The notes under the pieces: generated by a model
Told to the model about the DNA's origin: nothing
The model's database searches: none
What the model saw: the letters and a program-made list of their open reading frames with translations, nothing else
Program-made: the position numbers and the translations under genes
Shown here: positions 1 through 7,081 of the stretch, piece after piece
How positions within the stretch are numbered: position 1 is the stretch's first letter
Layout of the letters: every line of letters begins with the position of its first letter
Assembly (NCBI GenBank): GCA_946535435.1
Contig: CAMNDM010000041.1
Location: forward strand, 1 to 31,898
DNA from: Physcocola sp002396385
GTDB lineage: Bacteria; Bacteroidota; Bacteroidia; Bacteroidales; Paludibacteraceae
DNA: 31,898 nucleotides
Direction: 5' to 3'

Positions 1-69
1 CGCGCTGGCGCAGACCAACAGGCAGAGGGCGCACAGCAGTGCGCGTATGTGGCGGATGAAAGATACCAT
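1..69 (-). CDS. N-terminus of a secreted protein, cut by window edge
   Basis: Reading leftwards from an ATG at 69, the frame stays open to the edge and encodes 23 residues: a basic start (SFIRHIR) followed by a hydrophobic, Cys/Leu-rich core ending in CASA. This is a typical Sec signal peptide with a plausible signal peptidase I site at the edge. A TATATTTG -7 box lies 32 bp upstream, which supports the start. The mature protein is outside the window, so no function can be given. A lipoprotein is possible because of the Cys residues, but no clear lipobox is visible. Confidence 0.6.
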   Translation of the reverse strand, partial: MVSFIRHIRALLCALCLLVCASA

Positions 70-100
70 GCTTACAGTTTGGAATCGTGTTTTTCAGTTG

Positions 101-108
101 CAAATATA
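101..108 (-). promoter_or_regulatory. -7 promoter box for the truncated secreted gene
   Basis: The minus strand reads TATATTTG, an exact match to the Bacteroidota -7 consensus TAnnTTTG. It would give a leader of roughly 25-30 nt. I see no convincing TTG/TTTG -33 element 19-21 bp upstream, so this is a half-supported promoter. Confidence 0.45.
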
Positions 109-175
109 GTAGTTTTTACCATTCAGTGTCATTCTTTTATAATCGTACAGAAAATCTCCCTTTCTGTAATGATGC

Positions 176-214
176 ATAAAAGAAAAGAGGGCATATCTTT
201 CCGATACACCCTCT
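176..214 (-). terminator. Rho-independent terminator after typA
   Basis: On the minus strand a 12-bp stem (AGAGGGTGTATC with GATATGCCCTCT, including two G-U pairs) closes a 5-nt loop GGAAA and is followed by a T-rich run. It starts 25 bp past the typA stop codon and separates typA from the next minus-strand gene. Confidence 0.85.
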
Positions 215-239
215 GCTACTGTTATAGTCTTTGTCTTTT

Positions 240-2054
240 TTATTCACCAGTCGGACGTTTAGCCGCACGTTTGCGTTCACCCTCATCGAGAATGATCTTA
301 CGCATACGCATGCTCTTCGGCGTGATTTCGGCATATTCGTCTTCTTTGATGTATTCAAGCATCTCTTCCAGACTGAACACGATAGGCGGAGCCAGTTTCA
401 CCTTGTCGTCGGAACCGGCAGCACGCATGTTGGTCAGTTTCTTGCTCTTGCATACGTTCACCACCAAATCGTCTTGTTTGTTGTTCTCGCCAACGACCTG
501 GCCCATGTAAACCTCGTCTTGTGGGTTGATGAAGAATTTACCACGGTCTTGCAGGTTGTTCAAGGCGTATGCGAATACGGTACCGCCTTCCATTGCGATG
601 ATGGAGCCGTTGTTGCGGCGCTCCATAGGGCCTTTGTAGGGTTGGAATTCTACGAAACGGTGTGCCATAACGGCCTCTCCGGCAGTTGCGGTCAATACGT
701 TGGTACGCAACCCGATGATGCCGCGTGAAGGAATCATGAACTCCAAGTGAACGCGGTCGCCTTTCTGCTGCATATTGACCATTTCGCCCTTACGGGTCTG
801 TACCATTTCAATAACTTTGCCCGAACCTTCTTCCGGAGTATCGATGGTCAACTCTTCCATAGGCTCGCACTTTACCCCGTCTATCTCTTTAATGATAACC
901 TTAGGCTGGCCTACCTGCAGCTCATAGCCTTCGCGGCGCATGGTCTCGATAAGTACCGACAAGTGGAGCACGCCACGACCGAAAACGGTCCAGTGTCCGT
1001 CGGCTTCACCTTTCTGTACGCGCAGTGCCACGTCGCGCTCCAACTCAGCTTCCAAACGGTCGTTGATGTGGCGGGAAGTGACAAATTTTCCTTCTTTGCC
1101 GAAGAATGGAGAGTCGTTGATGACGAACTCCATACTCATGGTTGGCTCGTCGATGCTGATGGCTGGCAGTGGTTCCGGATTCTCGGCGTCGCAGATGCAG
1201 TCGCCTATTTCAAAACCCTCCAAACCAACAATGGCGCAGATTTCTCCGTTCTGAACTTCCTGTACCTTGCTCTGACTGAAACCTTCGAATACGCGGAGTT
1301 CCTTTATCTTGCTCTTTACCATGGTGCCGTCGCGCTTGGCCAGAGTGATGGTCTGTCCCTCTTTCAGGGTGCCGCGGTGCAGACGGCCGATGGCGATACG
1401 GCCAACGTATGACGAGAAGTTCAACGATGTGATCAGCATCTGAGTCGTTCCAGGGTTGTCTTTTGGTGCTGGAATGTTTTCGATGATGGCGTCGAGGGCG
1501 GCGGTAATGTCGTTCTCGCGTGGTTGCCTCCAGTCTGGGCTCATCCAGTTGTTCTTGGCTGAACCATAGACGGTAGGGAAGTTGAGCTGCTCTTCTGTCG
1601 CGTTCAAGTTGAACATCAGGTCAAACACCTCTTCCTGTACTTCGTCTGGCCGGCAGTTTGGCTTGTCTACTTTGTTTACTACTACAATAGGTTTCAAACC
1701 GATCTGAAGGGCTTTCTGTAACACGAAACGGGTCTGTGGCATTGGACCTTCGAAGGCGTCTACCAGCAACAGACAGCCGTCAGCCATGTTCAACACACGT
1801 TCCACCTCACCGCCGAAGTCAGAGTGCCCTGGAGTGTCGATGATGTTAATCTTGTAACCTTTGTAGCGGATTGATACGTTTTTAGAAACGATGGTTATAC
1901 CTCGTTCACGCTCCAAATCATTGTTGTCGAGGATGAGCTCGCCAGGCTTTTCGTGATCGCTGAAAAGTTTTCCGGCTTGTAACATCTTGTCCACCAGCGT
2001 AGTCTTACCGTGGTCGACGTGCGCAATAATTGCGACATTCCTGATTTCTTGCAT
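240..2054 (-). CDS. typA: Translational GTPase TypA/BipA
   Basis: Ribosome-binding GTPase of the EF-G/LepA superfamily, involved in 50S subunit assembly and stress or cold adaptation in other bacteria. The 604-residue length is normal for the family. Visible G motifs are G1 AHVDHGKTT (residues 11-19), G2 in ERERGITI, G3 DTPGHSDFGGEV and G4 NKVDKP. After the GTPase come domain II and the BipA-specific C-terminal half, with the diagnostic RRNNGSIIAMEGG and GEVVGEN-like GQVVGENNK stretches. I chose the ATG at 2054 because the protein then begins MQEIRNVAIIAHVDHG as in homologues. An in-frame ATG at 2108 would lie upstream of the likely transcription start. The gene is monocistronic, with its own -7 box and terminator. 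Confidence 0.98.
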   Translation of the reverse strand: MQEIRNVAIIAHVDHGKTTLVDKMLQAGKLFSDHEKPGELILDNNDLERERGITIVSKNVSIRYKGYKINIIDTPGHSDFGGEVERVLNMADGCLLLVDAFEGPMPQTRFVLQKALQIGLKPIVVVNKVDKPNCRPDEVQEEVFDLMFNLNATEEQLNFPTVYGSAKNNWMSPDWRQPRENDITAALDAIIENIPAPKDNPGTTQMLITSLNFSSYVGRIAIGRLHRGTLKEGQTITLAKRDGTMVKSKIKELRVFEGFSQSKVQEVQNGEICAIVGLEGFEIGDCICDAENPEPLPAISIDEPTMSMEFVINDSPFFGKEGKFVTSRHINDRLEAELERDVALRVQKGEADGHWTVFGRGVLHLSVLIETMRREGYELQVGQPKVIIKEIDGVKCEPMEELTIDTPEEGSGKVIEMVQTRKGEMVNMQQKGDRVHLEFMIPSRGIIGLRTNVLTATAGEAVMAHRFVEFQPYKGPMERRNNGSIIAMEGGTVFAYALNNLQDRGKFFINPQDEVYMGQVVGENNKQDDLVVNVCKSKKLTNMRAAGSDDKVKLAPPIVFSLEEMLEYIKEDEYAEITPKSMRMRKIILDEGERKRAAKRPTGE

Positions 2055-2095
2055 CGTATCTGTTAGATTTTGTGATATATATTCAATTTGGAATG

Positions 2096-2103
2096 CAAAG
2101 TTA
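2096..2103 (-). promoter_or_regulatory. -7 promoter box for typA
   Basis: The minus strand reads TAACTTTG, matching TAnnTTTG, 41 bp upstream of the ATG at 2054. No clear -33 TTTG is present at the usual distance. If it is used, the alternative start at 2108 cannot be transcribed. Confidence 0.5.
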
Positions 2104-2180
2104 GTCATTTTCAGTTTAATATTTTCACTCTGTTTGTTAAAAATATGTTGGGCAACATGTTTTTAGCACCTTTCCCTTAA

Positions 2181-2210
2181 TTGGGGACTCTGATTTATTC
2201 CTTAAATTTG
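2181..2210 (+). promoter_or_regulatory. Promoter of the MATE exporter operon
   Basis: TTG at 2181-2183 and TAAATTTG at 2203-2210 are separated by 19 bp, an excellent match to the Bacteroidota -33/-7 pattern. The predicted start near 2214 leaves a leader of about 70 nt before the ATG at 2283. Confidence 0.7.
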
Positions 2211-2235
2211 TGCGGCCTTCTGTCAGGCTCTTTTA

Positions 2236-2262
2236 TTCCCCTTGTCGGGGGGTGACTTTTTT
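2236..2262 (+). promoter_or_regulatory. Terminator-like hairpin in the MATE leader
   Basis: TTCCCC (2236-2241) can pair with GGGGGG (2247-2252) around a 5-nt loop, using four G-C and two G-U pairs. A six-T run follows at 2257-2262. Flanking GTCA (2222-2225) and TGAC (2253-2256) could extend the fold. It lies between the predicted transcription start and the start codon, so it could be an attenuator. It could equally be a terminator for leftover upstream transcription, or chance. Confidence 0.35.
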
Positions 2263-2282
2263 ACTATATTTCAATTCTTTTT

Positions 2283-3650
2283 ATGAAAGTTGGAAAATCT
2301 CCTGCCGAACTGGGTACGATGCCAGTAGGAAAATTGCTGGTTAGCTATTCGTTACCCCCTATTGCGGCAATGATGGCCTCGTCGGTCTACAACATCATCG
2401 ACAGCGCTTTCCTCGGACACAGTGTGGGCGACTATGCGCTCGACGCAATGGCCATTACGTTGCCGCTGATGAATGTGGCTGCTGCTTTCGGCGCTATGGT
2501 CGGGGCGGGCGGTAGTACGCTTATCTCCATTAAAATGGGACAGAAAGACGAAAAAGGGGCCGCCCATGTGTTGGGAAACATTACCGTGCTGAATATTATT
2601 CTGGGATTGACCTTAATGACGGTCGGACTGCTGTTTATGGACCCTATTCTGACGATTTTCGGTGCCAGCGACGACGTCCGCCCCTATGCGGCTGAGTTTA
2701 TGACTATTATTCTGCTGGGTAACGTGTTTACCCATATGTATTTCGGCCTGAACAATGCATTGCGCTCAAGTGGTAATCCGAAAATGGCGATGAATATGAC
2801 GTTCCTGACGGTGGGTATCAACCTGGTCCTTGCCCCGTTGTTCATCTTCGTTTTCGGTTGGGGACTGAGGGGGGGCGCTTTGGCGACCATTACAGGGCAG
2901 ATTGTCTCGTTGGCGTTGATTGTCCGCTATTTCTCCAATCCCCAGCAGTTCCTGCATTTCCAACGCTGGACTTTCCAGTTGAAGGGGTCTATAGTCAAAG
3001 GTATTCTTTCCATCGGTATCTCTCCCTTCCTGCTGAACCTCTGTTCCTGTTTGGTGGTCATCCTCATCAACCACCGGCTCTATGAGTTTGGCGGCGACCA
3101 TGCGATTGGCGCCTACGGAAACGTCAACAAGGTGCTGATGCTGTTCGCTATGGTGGTGTTGGGCATCAACCAGGGCATGCAGCCTATTGCGGGCTATAAC
3201 TTCGGAGCGCGCCAGTTCCACCGTGTGATTGAGGCTCTGAAATATGCCGTGCTCTATGCCACTTCTGTCATGTTGTTCGCCTTCACCATGTGCGAACTGT
3301 TCCCTACTGTAATTATGCGCTTGTTCTCTCAGGGCGAAGATATGGTAGAGGCTTCGGCTTATGGTTTGAGGATTACAATTGCCACCTTCCCTATTGTAGG
3401 CTTCCAAATGGTGGCTTCCACTTTCTTCCAGAGCATCAACAAGGCGTTTATCGCCGCCATTCTTTCCACCACCCGCCAACTCTTGTTCCTGGTGCCGCTT
3501 CTGGCCTTTTTGCCAAATTTCTGGCAACTCGATGGGGTGTGGTTCAGTCTGCCGATTGCAGACACGCTGTCGTCGCTGCTGACGGCTGCCGTGCTCTTCT
3601 GGCAACTGGGCAAGTTTAAGGAAATGGCAAGACAGAATGGATTTAAATAA
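2283..3650 (+). CDS. MATE family multidrug efflux transporter
   Basis: Inner-membrane Na+ or H+ antiporter of the MATE/NorM family that exports cationic compounds. The 455 residues and about 12 hydrophobic segments fit the family. The N-terminus PAELGTMPVGKLLVSYSLP is followed by an SVYNIIDSAFLGH motif, and the second half contains GINQGMQPIAGYNFGA, both characteristic of the bacterial MepA/DinF-like subgroup. The promoter and start are well placed. The stop at 3650 is followed 16 bp later by the kinase-like gene, so the two are probably cotranscribed. The substrate cannot be told from sequence. Confidence 0.93.
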   Translation: MKVGKSPAELGTMPVGKLLVSYSLPPIAAMMASSVYNIIDSAFLGHSVGDYALDAMAITLPLMNVAAAFGAMVGAGGSTLISIKMGQKDEKGAAHVLGNITVLNIILGLTLMTVGLLFMDPILTIFGASDDVRPYAAEFMTIILLGNVFTHMYFGLNNALRSSGNPKMAMNMTFLTVGINLVLAPLFIFVFGWGLRGGALATITGQIVSLALIVRYFSNPQQFLHFQRWTFQLKGSIVKGILSIGISPFLLNLCSCLVVILINHRLYEFGGDHAIGAYGNVNKVLMLFAMVVLGINQGMQPIAGYNFGARQFHRVIEALKYAVLYATSVMLFAFTMCELFPTVIMRLFSQGEDMVEASAYGLRITIATFPIVGFQMVASTFFQSINKAFIAAILSTTRQLLFLVPLLAFLPNFWQLDGVWFSLPIADTLSSLLTAAVLFWQLGKFKEMARQNGFK

Positions 3651-3666
3651 CCTAAAATCAACTGTT

Positions 3667-4299
3667 ATGGATGGTAACAAGAACAATATAGTCATCAGCG
3701 TCGGCCGCCAGTTCGGCTGTAAAGGCCGTGTTATCGGCAAGGCTTTGGCCGAACGTTTCGGTTTCAGTTTTTACGATGCCGAACTCCTCAACCTTGCCGC
3801 CAAGGAAATAGGATTTGACCCTTCTATGTTTGAAATGGCCGACGAGAAACCAGGACTGCCGGAGTTCTTCCAGAATGTGGGCCAGCTTTTATTCGGCATG
3901 AATGGCGGTGCCGACAGCTACCTCTCGAGCGCCAAACTGTTTGAAATACAGAGTGAGGCTATACGGCATGTTGCAGAAGCAGGACCCTGTGTTGTTATGG
4001 GCCGTTGCAGCGACTATGTGTTGCGTGACAATCCGAACCTGTTCAGTGTGTATTTCTCGGCTCCGCTCGATTTCCGTATTGCCTGTGTGAAAGAACGTTC
4101 GGGTATTGACGATGACGAGAAAGTGCGCGATATTATCTTGAAGACCGATAAGAAACGTGCGGCCTACTATAACTACTATACCGATAAGGAATGGGGACAT
4201 TCGGCTAGCTATAACCTTTGTGCCGATGTTACTATGTTGGGTGTGGAACAGACGGCTGTTTTTGTCGGTGACTTTATTAAGGCTAGATTTGGACTGTAA
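3667..4299 (+). CDS. Cytidylate kinase-like family protein
   Basis: Small P-loop-type protein of the Cytidylate_kin_2 family, common in Bacteroidales. Near the N-terminus IVISVGRQFGCKGRVIGKAL stands where classical nucleotide kinases have GxxGxGKS/T, and it is followed by FGFSFYDAELLNLAAKEIG. A later VVMGRCSDYVL segment resembles the NMP-kinase core. The family's substrate is not well established, so CMP kinase activity should not be assumed. The ATG at 3667 gives 210 residues and starts MDGNKNNIVISVGRQ. An in-frame ATG at 3637 would overlap the MATE stop and add ten residues of no evident role. It sits between the MATE gene and an unknown membrane gene, probably in one operon. Confidence 0.8.
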   Translation: MDGNKNNIVISVGRQFGCKGRVIGKALAERFGFSFYDAELLNLAAKEIGFDPSMFEMADEKPGLPEFFQNVGQLLFGMNGGADSYLSSAKLFEIQSEAIRHVAEAGPCVVMGRCSDYVLRDNPNLFSVYFSAPLDFRIACVKERSGIDDDEKVRDIILKTDKKRAAYYNYYTDKEWGHSASYNLCADVTMLGVEQTAVFVGDFIKARFGL

Positions 4300-4301
4300 A
4301 T

Positions 4302-4940
4302 ATGGAGATAAGTTTGTTTCCACTCCGGTTGGCAACGTTACCTGTTTCCTTCTTGTTCTGTGTTAATCTGGTTAATAAGGAGGGACCGGTTGCTCTTAGT
4401 CTGATGATTCCTTTTATTCTCCTGATAACAGCTTTTTCTGATAAGGTAAAGGGAGTGTATGGTTGGACGAAATATGCGGTGCTCTTTTTCGTGGTTCTTT
4501 CTACGTATACTGTTGCTACGCTCGTGTTTCGCTGCTATGTGGGGTATTGTCTCGTTTTTGACATAGCCATAATTTCACCGTTTTTGTTCTTCCTCCGTCC
4601 GATGGATAAGTCTTGCGCCTACCGGATGACGGGTCTATTTGTGACTAATACCGTATTCCTTTTGTTTGCTCCTCTAATATTTGAAAGATTACTCCCTGCG
4701 GAAGCAGGACCAATCGACAGTGACGCTGCCCTGTTCGGCGCGTTGATCTTTATTATACCTTCTTTGATGTATTGGCTTGACTCGGGGAAGAAGGCGGCTC
4801 AAGAAGACGGAAATACTTCAATGACAGACTGGGTGCCTCTTCCTAGAAGAAAAAGTTCGTCAGGTATGCAAATCCCTAAAAGCACTGATGTGGTGGCGCA
4901 GAATGAAGAAGGTGATACGTTGCGAATAGAGAAACATTAG
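4302..4940 (+). CDS. Unknown polytopic membrane protein
   Basis: I do not recognise this 212-residue protein. It has about six hydrophobic segments (roughly residues 8-23, 28-46, 58-78, 82-98, 109-128 and 143-160) and a polar, basic cytosolic-looking tail of about 50 residues. The ATG lies 2 bp after the stop of the kinase-like gene, which argues for cotranscription and translational coupling. It converges with the ATPase gene, whose stop is 7 bp away. No transporter signature or catalytic motif is evident. Confidence 0.7.
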   Translation: MEISLFPLRLATLPVSFLFCVNLVNKEGPVALSLMIPFILLITAFSDKVKGVYGWTKYAVLFFVVLSTYTVATLVFRCYVGYCLVFDIAIISPFLFFLRPMDKSCAYRMTGLFVTNTVFLLFAPLIFERLLPAEAGPIDSDAALFGALIFIIPSLMYWLDSGKKAAQEDGNTSMTDWVPLPRRKSSSGMQIPKSTDVVAQNEEGDTLRIEKH

Positions 4941-4947
4941 GCGAGGG

Positions 4948-6267
4948 TTACATGTCTTCTAACGAAAGACCTTTGCAACAGATGGCATAGCCTTTGAATC
5001 GTTTGGTTGTGGCAAGGAATGTGTCCTTTTTTGTATCGAGGGTGTTTGTTTCAATACGCCTCTTCTGACGTTTTACCTCAAAGAAGGTAGCCCTATTTTC
5101 AAGCTCGTTCTCAGCTATGATGTCAATTTCGTTCTCTCCCTTTCGGTCCCACCAACCGCCAATCCTTGTGTATTGTTTGCTTTCTATCAGCATTTCTGTG
5201 AAATAGCGTTCGAGCGCCAGCCCGCTGAACATATCATAGTCGCGTTCTATGATGGTCCTCAACTTGTCGAATGCCTCAATCTCCACCATATAGTTGTATT
5301 TGAAGATGAAACGAAACCAGAATATGAAGAAACTGTCAAACAACTGGTATCTGGCATTACTGGTCTTTACACGCTCAAATAAAGGCTGCTTCTTTTTTAT
5401 GATGCCGTATTCGTCTTCCAATTTGGTAAGGTAACCGCCAATTTCCTTGGCAACCAAGTCTTCTATTTCCGAACGTCTAGTGTATCCTGCCGCTATAGCC
5501 GACAAGATGGAAAAATAAACGCCATAGTCTTTTCCGAACTCTTCTATCAGGGTGCTTTTCCCTTCGTTGATGAACAAGGAGTCTCGTTTGCAGATAAGGT
5601 CCAGCATCTGGTCTTTTCCTAATGCCTTGTTGTCGACCATGTACTCCACATATTTTGCAACGCCACCCGTGAAGGCGTATAGGGCAAGCAAGTCGTCCTT
5701 GCTATAGTTTGGTTTGTATTCCGACAAAATCTCCTTTAAAGTAGAAGGCGCAAATGGTTTGACGTACAGTTCTCCAGTCTGACGGCCAAATAAAGGCTCT
5801 TTCTCGTTCTTGAAGATGGTATTCATCATGCTGTTGAAAGAACCGCAAACAATCAGATTGATTTTCGCATCGGTCTTGTTTAAGTCCCATATCCGTTGCA
5901 TTTCGCTGAAAATGGACTTGTTGACGCGGGAGAAATCCTGAAACTCGTCGATGAAGAGCGTGATTGGCTTTTCTTTCGAAATTTGCATGACTATATTGAA
6001 CAATTCGGAGAATTTGTTGGCCTTCCCCACTGAAAACAGCCCCAACTTTTCTTTCATTTCCTCTTGAAAGTCGTTACACAGTTCGGCTTCGGCTTTCCTG
6101 CTTACAAAAAAGTATAGGAAGGTAGTTCCCTCGTAGGCTTTTAAAACCAGCGAGGTCTTCCCTATTCGCCTTCGGCCTGTTATGATTGTGAACTGGGCGT
6201 TCAGCTCCGAATTTTGGCGTATGTCTTGTAACTGCTTTATCTCATGCTTTCTGTCAAAAAATCTCAT
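4948..6267 (-). CDS. AAA ATPase with DUF234/nuclease-like C-terminus
   Basis: ATP-binding protein of the archaeal-ATPase-like STAND/AAA group widespread in Bacteroidales. It has Walker A GRRRIGKTS (residues 31-39), Walker B LFIDEFQDF (104-112) and a sensor-like LIVCGSFNSMM, followed by a winged-helix-like middle part. The C-terminal region reads GENEIDIIAENE and FFEVKRQK, which resembles the E-ID-ExK core of PD-(D/E)XK nuclease folds known in DUF234 proteins. Biological role in this family is unsettled; defence or mobile-element links have been suggested by context. The ATG at 6267 gives 439 residues starting MRFFDRKHEI, normal for homologues. The upstream in-frame ATG at 6339 would add a tail made of SETAV repeats encoded by a DNA repeat and would overlap the promoter. 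Confidence 0.85.
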   Translation of the reverse strand: MRFFDRKHEIKQLQDIRQNSELNAQFTIITGRRRIGKTSLVLKAYEGTTFLYFFVSRKAEAELCNDFQEEMKEKLGLFSVGKANKFSELFNIVMQISKEKPITLFIDEFQDFSRVNKSIFSEMQRIWDLNKTDAKINLIVCGSFNSMMNTIFKNEKEPLFGRQTGELYVKPFAPSTLKEILSEYKPNYSKDDLLALYAFTGGVAKYVEYMVDNKALGKDQMLDLICKRDSLFINEGKSTLIEEFGKDYGVYFSILSAIAAGYTRRSEIEDLVAKEIGGYLTKLEDEYGIIKKKQPLFERVKTSNARYQLFDSFFIFWFRFIFKYNYMVEIEAFDKLRTIIERDYDMFSGLALERYFTEMLIESKQYTRIGGWWDRKGENEIDIIAENELENRATFFEVKRQKRRIETNTLDTKKDTFLATTKRFKGYAICCKGLSLEDM

Positions 6268-6289
6268 CGTCGCTCTTTTTTTAGGAGTT

Positions 6290-6325
6290 GTTTCCGAAAC
6301 GGCTGTTTCCGAAACGGCCGTTTCG
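6290..6325. repeat. 15-bp tandem palindromic repeat in ATPase leader
   Basis: Two copies of a 15-bp unit (GTTTCCGAAACGGCT/C, 6290-6304 and 6305-6319) differ at one base and run into a third partial copy GTTTCG (6320-6325). Each unit contains an 11-bp near-palindrome GTTTC-C-GAAAC. The right end forms a perfect 16-bp palindrome CGAAACGGCCGTTTCG at 6310-6325. It lies directly downstream of the predicted -7 box of the ATPase gene, so it would be the first thing transcribed. It may be an operator, an RNA structure or a dispersed REP-like element. Confidence 0.85.
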
Positions 6326-6328
6326 CTA

Positions 6329-6336
6329 CAAAAATA
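6329..6336 (-). promoter_or_regulatory. -7 promoter box for the ATPase gene
   Basis: The minus strand reads TATTTTTG, matching TAnnTTTG, 61 bp upstream of the ATG at 6267. Transcription would begin at or just inside the 15-bp repeat. A -33 TTTG is not obvious. Confidence 0.5.
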
Positions 6337-6364
6337 CAAAAAAACGAAGACGATAAAGTCCCTT

Positions 6365-6396
6365 TTTGTGTAATTCCTTTTTTTCTGCTATTTTTG
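6365..6396 (+). promoter_or_regulatory. Promoter of frr
   Basis: TTTG at 6365-6368 and TATTTTTG at 6389-6396 are separated by 20 bp, a full match to the Bacteroidota promoter pattern. The leader would be about 35 nt. The position rules out the in-frame ATG at 6366 as the frr start. Confidence 0.8.
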
Positions 6397-6434
6397 TGCA
6401 ACTTAATAAAAACATTCAAGATATAAATAAGACT

Positions 6435-6995
6435 ATGGCAGACGTAGAAAGCTTCTATAAAAATGCGCAAACCAAGATGGATGGTGCGCTCTCTCATCTC
6501 GACGATGCTTTTGCACACATCCGTGCGGGTAAGGCAAATGTTCGCATCCTCGAACCTATTCACCTCGATTATTATGGCAGCATGACTCCGCTTTCTGGTG
6601 TCGCTAATATCACAACTCCCGATGCACGTACCATCGCAATCCAGCCTTGGGAAAAGAAAATGTTGCCTGCTATTGAAAAGGCCATTCTCGCTTCTGAAAT
6701 TGGTATCACCCCTGAAAACAACGGCGAAATCATCCGCTTGAGCATTCCTCCGCTCACCGAGGACCGTCGTAAGCAGTTGGTTAAGCAGGTGAAAGCCGAG
6801 GCTGAAAATGCCAAGGTGGCTGTGCGTAATGCCCGTCGCGATGCTATTGATGGCTTGAAAAAGGAAATCAAGAACGGCTTGGCTGAAGATGCTGAGAAGG
6901 ATGCGGAAGACAAGGTGCAGAAATTGCACGACAAGTACATCAAGATGGTGGATGACGCTTTCGCTGTTAAAGAAAAGGAAATCATGACCGTCTAA
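6435..6995 (+). CDS. frr: Ribosome recycling factor
   Basis: Works with EF-G to split the post-termination ribosome from mRNA. The 186-residue length is canonical. The sequence matches throughout: an N-terminal helix, KANVRILEPIHLDYYGSMTPL, the ITTPDARTIAIQPWE core, IPPLTEDRRKQLVKQVK, then long charged helices ending in KEKEIMTV. The ATG at 6435 is chosen because MADVESFYKNA aligns with family starts and lies just downstream of a strong promoter. A hairpin terminator follows the stop, so frr is probably monocistronic. pyrH, which often precedes frr elsewhere, is not here. Confidence 0.98.
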   Translation: MADVESFYKNAQTKMDGALSHLDDAFAHIRAGKANVRILEPIHLDYYGSMTPLSGVANITTPDARTIAIQPWEKKMLPAIEKAILASEIGITPENNGEIIRLSIPPLTEDRRKQLVKQVKAEAENAKVAVRNARRDAIDGLKKEIKNGLAEDAEKDAEDKVQKLHDKYIKMVDDAFAVKEKEIMTV

Positions 6996-7027
6996 TCTTT
7001 CTGATGGTTGTTCTTTAGAAGAAGTAC

Positions 7028-7077
7028 CGCAGAACAGGGTCGGTGGCTACCGATGCTGTTCTGCGTTCTTTATTTTT
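7028..7077 (+). terminator. Rho-independent terminator between frr and rsgA
   Basis: A perfect 10-bp stem CGCAGAACAG/CTGTTCTGCG (7028-7037 with 7056-7065) encloses a second stem TCGGT/ACCGA. TTCTTTATTTTT follows. It lies 32 bp past the frr stop and only 4 bp before the rsgA ATG. The T-run also contains TATTTTTG, a match to the -7 consensus. Confidence 0.85.
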
Positions 7078-7081
7078 GATT

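Noticed and set aside
2766..3740. Minus-strand open frame (324 codons) opposite the MATE gene
   Set aside because: Gln/Arg/His-rich shadow of a membrane protein gene that also runs across the next gene's start.
6290..6325. Short CRISPR-like array
   Set aside because: The units are contiguous 15-mers without spacers, only two and a half copies, and no cas genes are near.
6268..6339. N-terminal extension of the ATPase with SETAV repeats
   Set aside because: It is encoded by the DNA repeat, overlaps the likely -7 box, and the family start MRFFDRK is at 6267.
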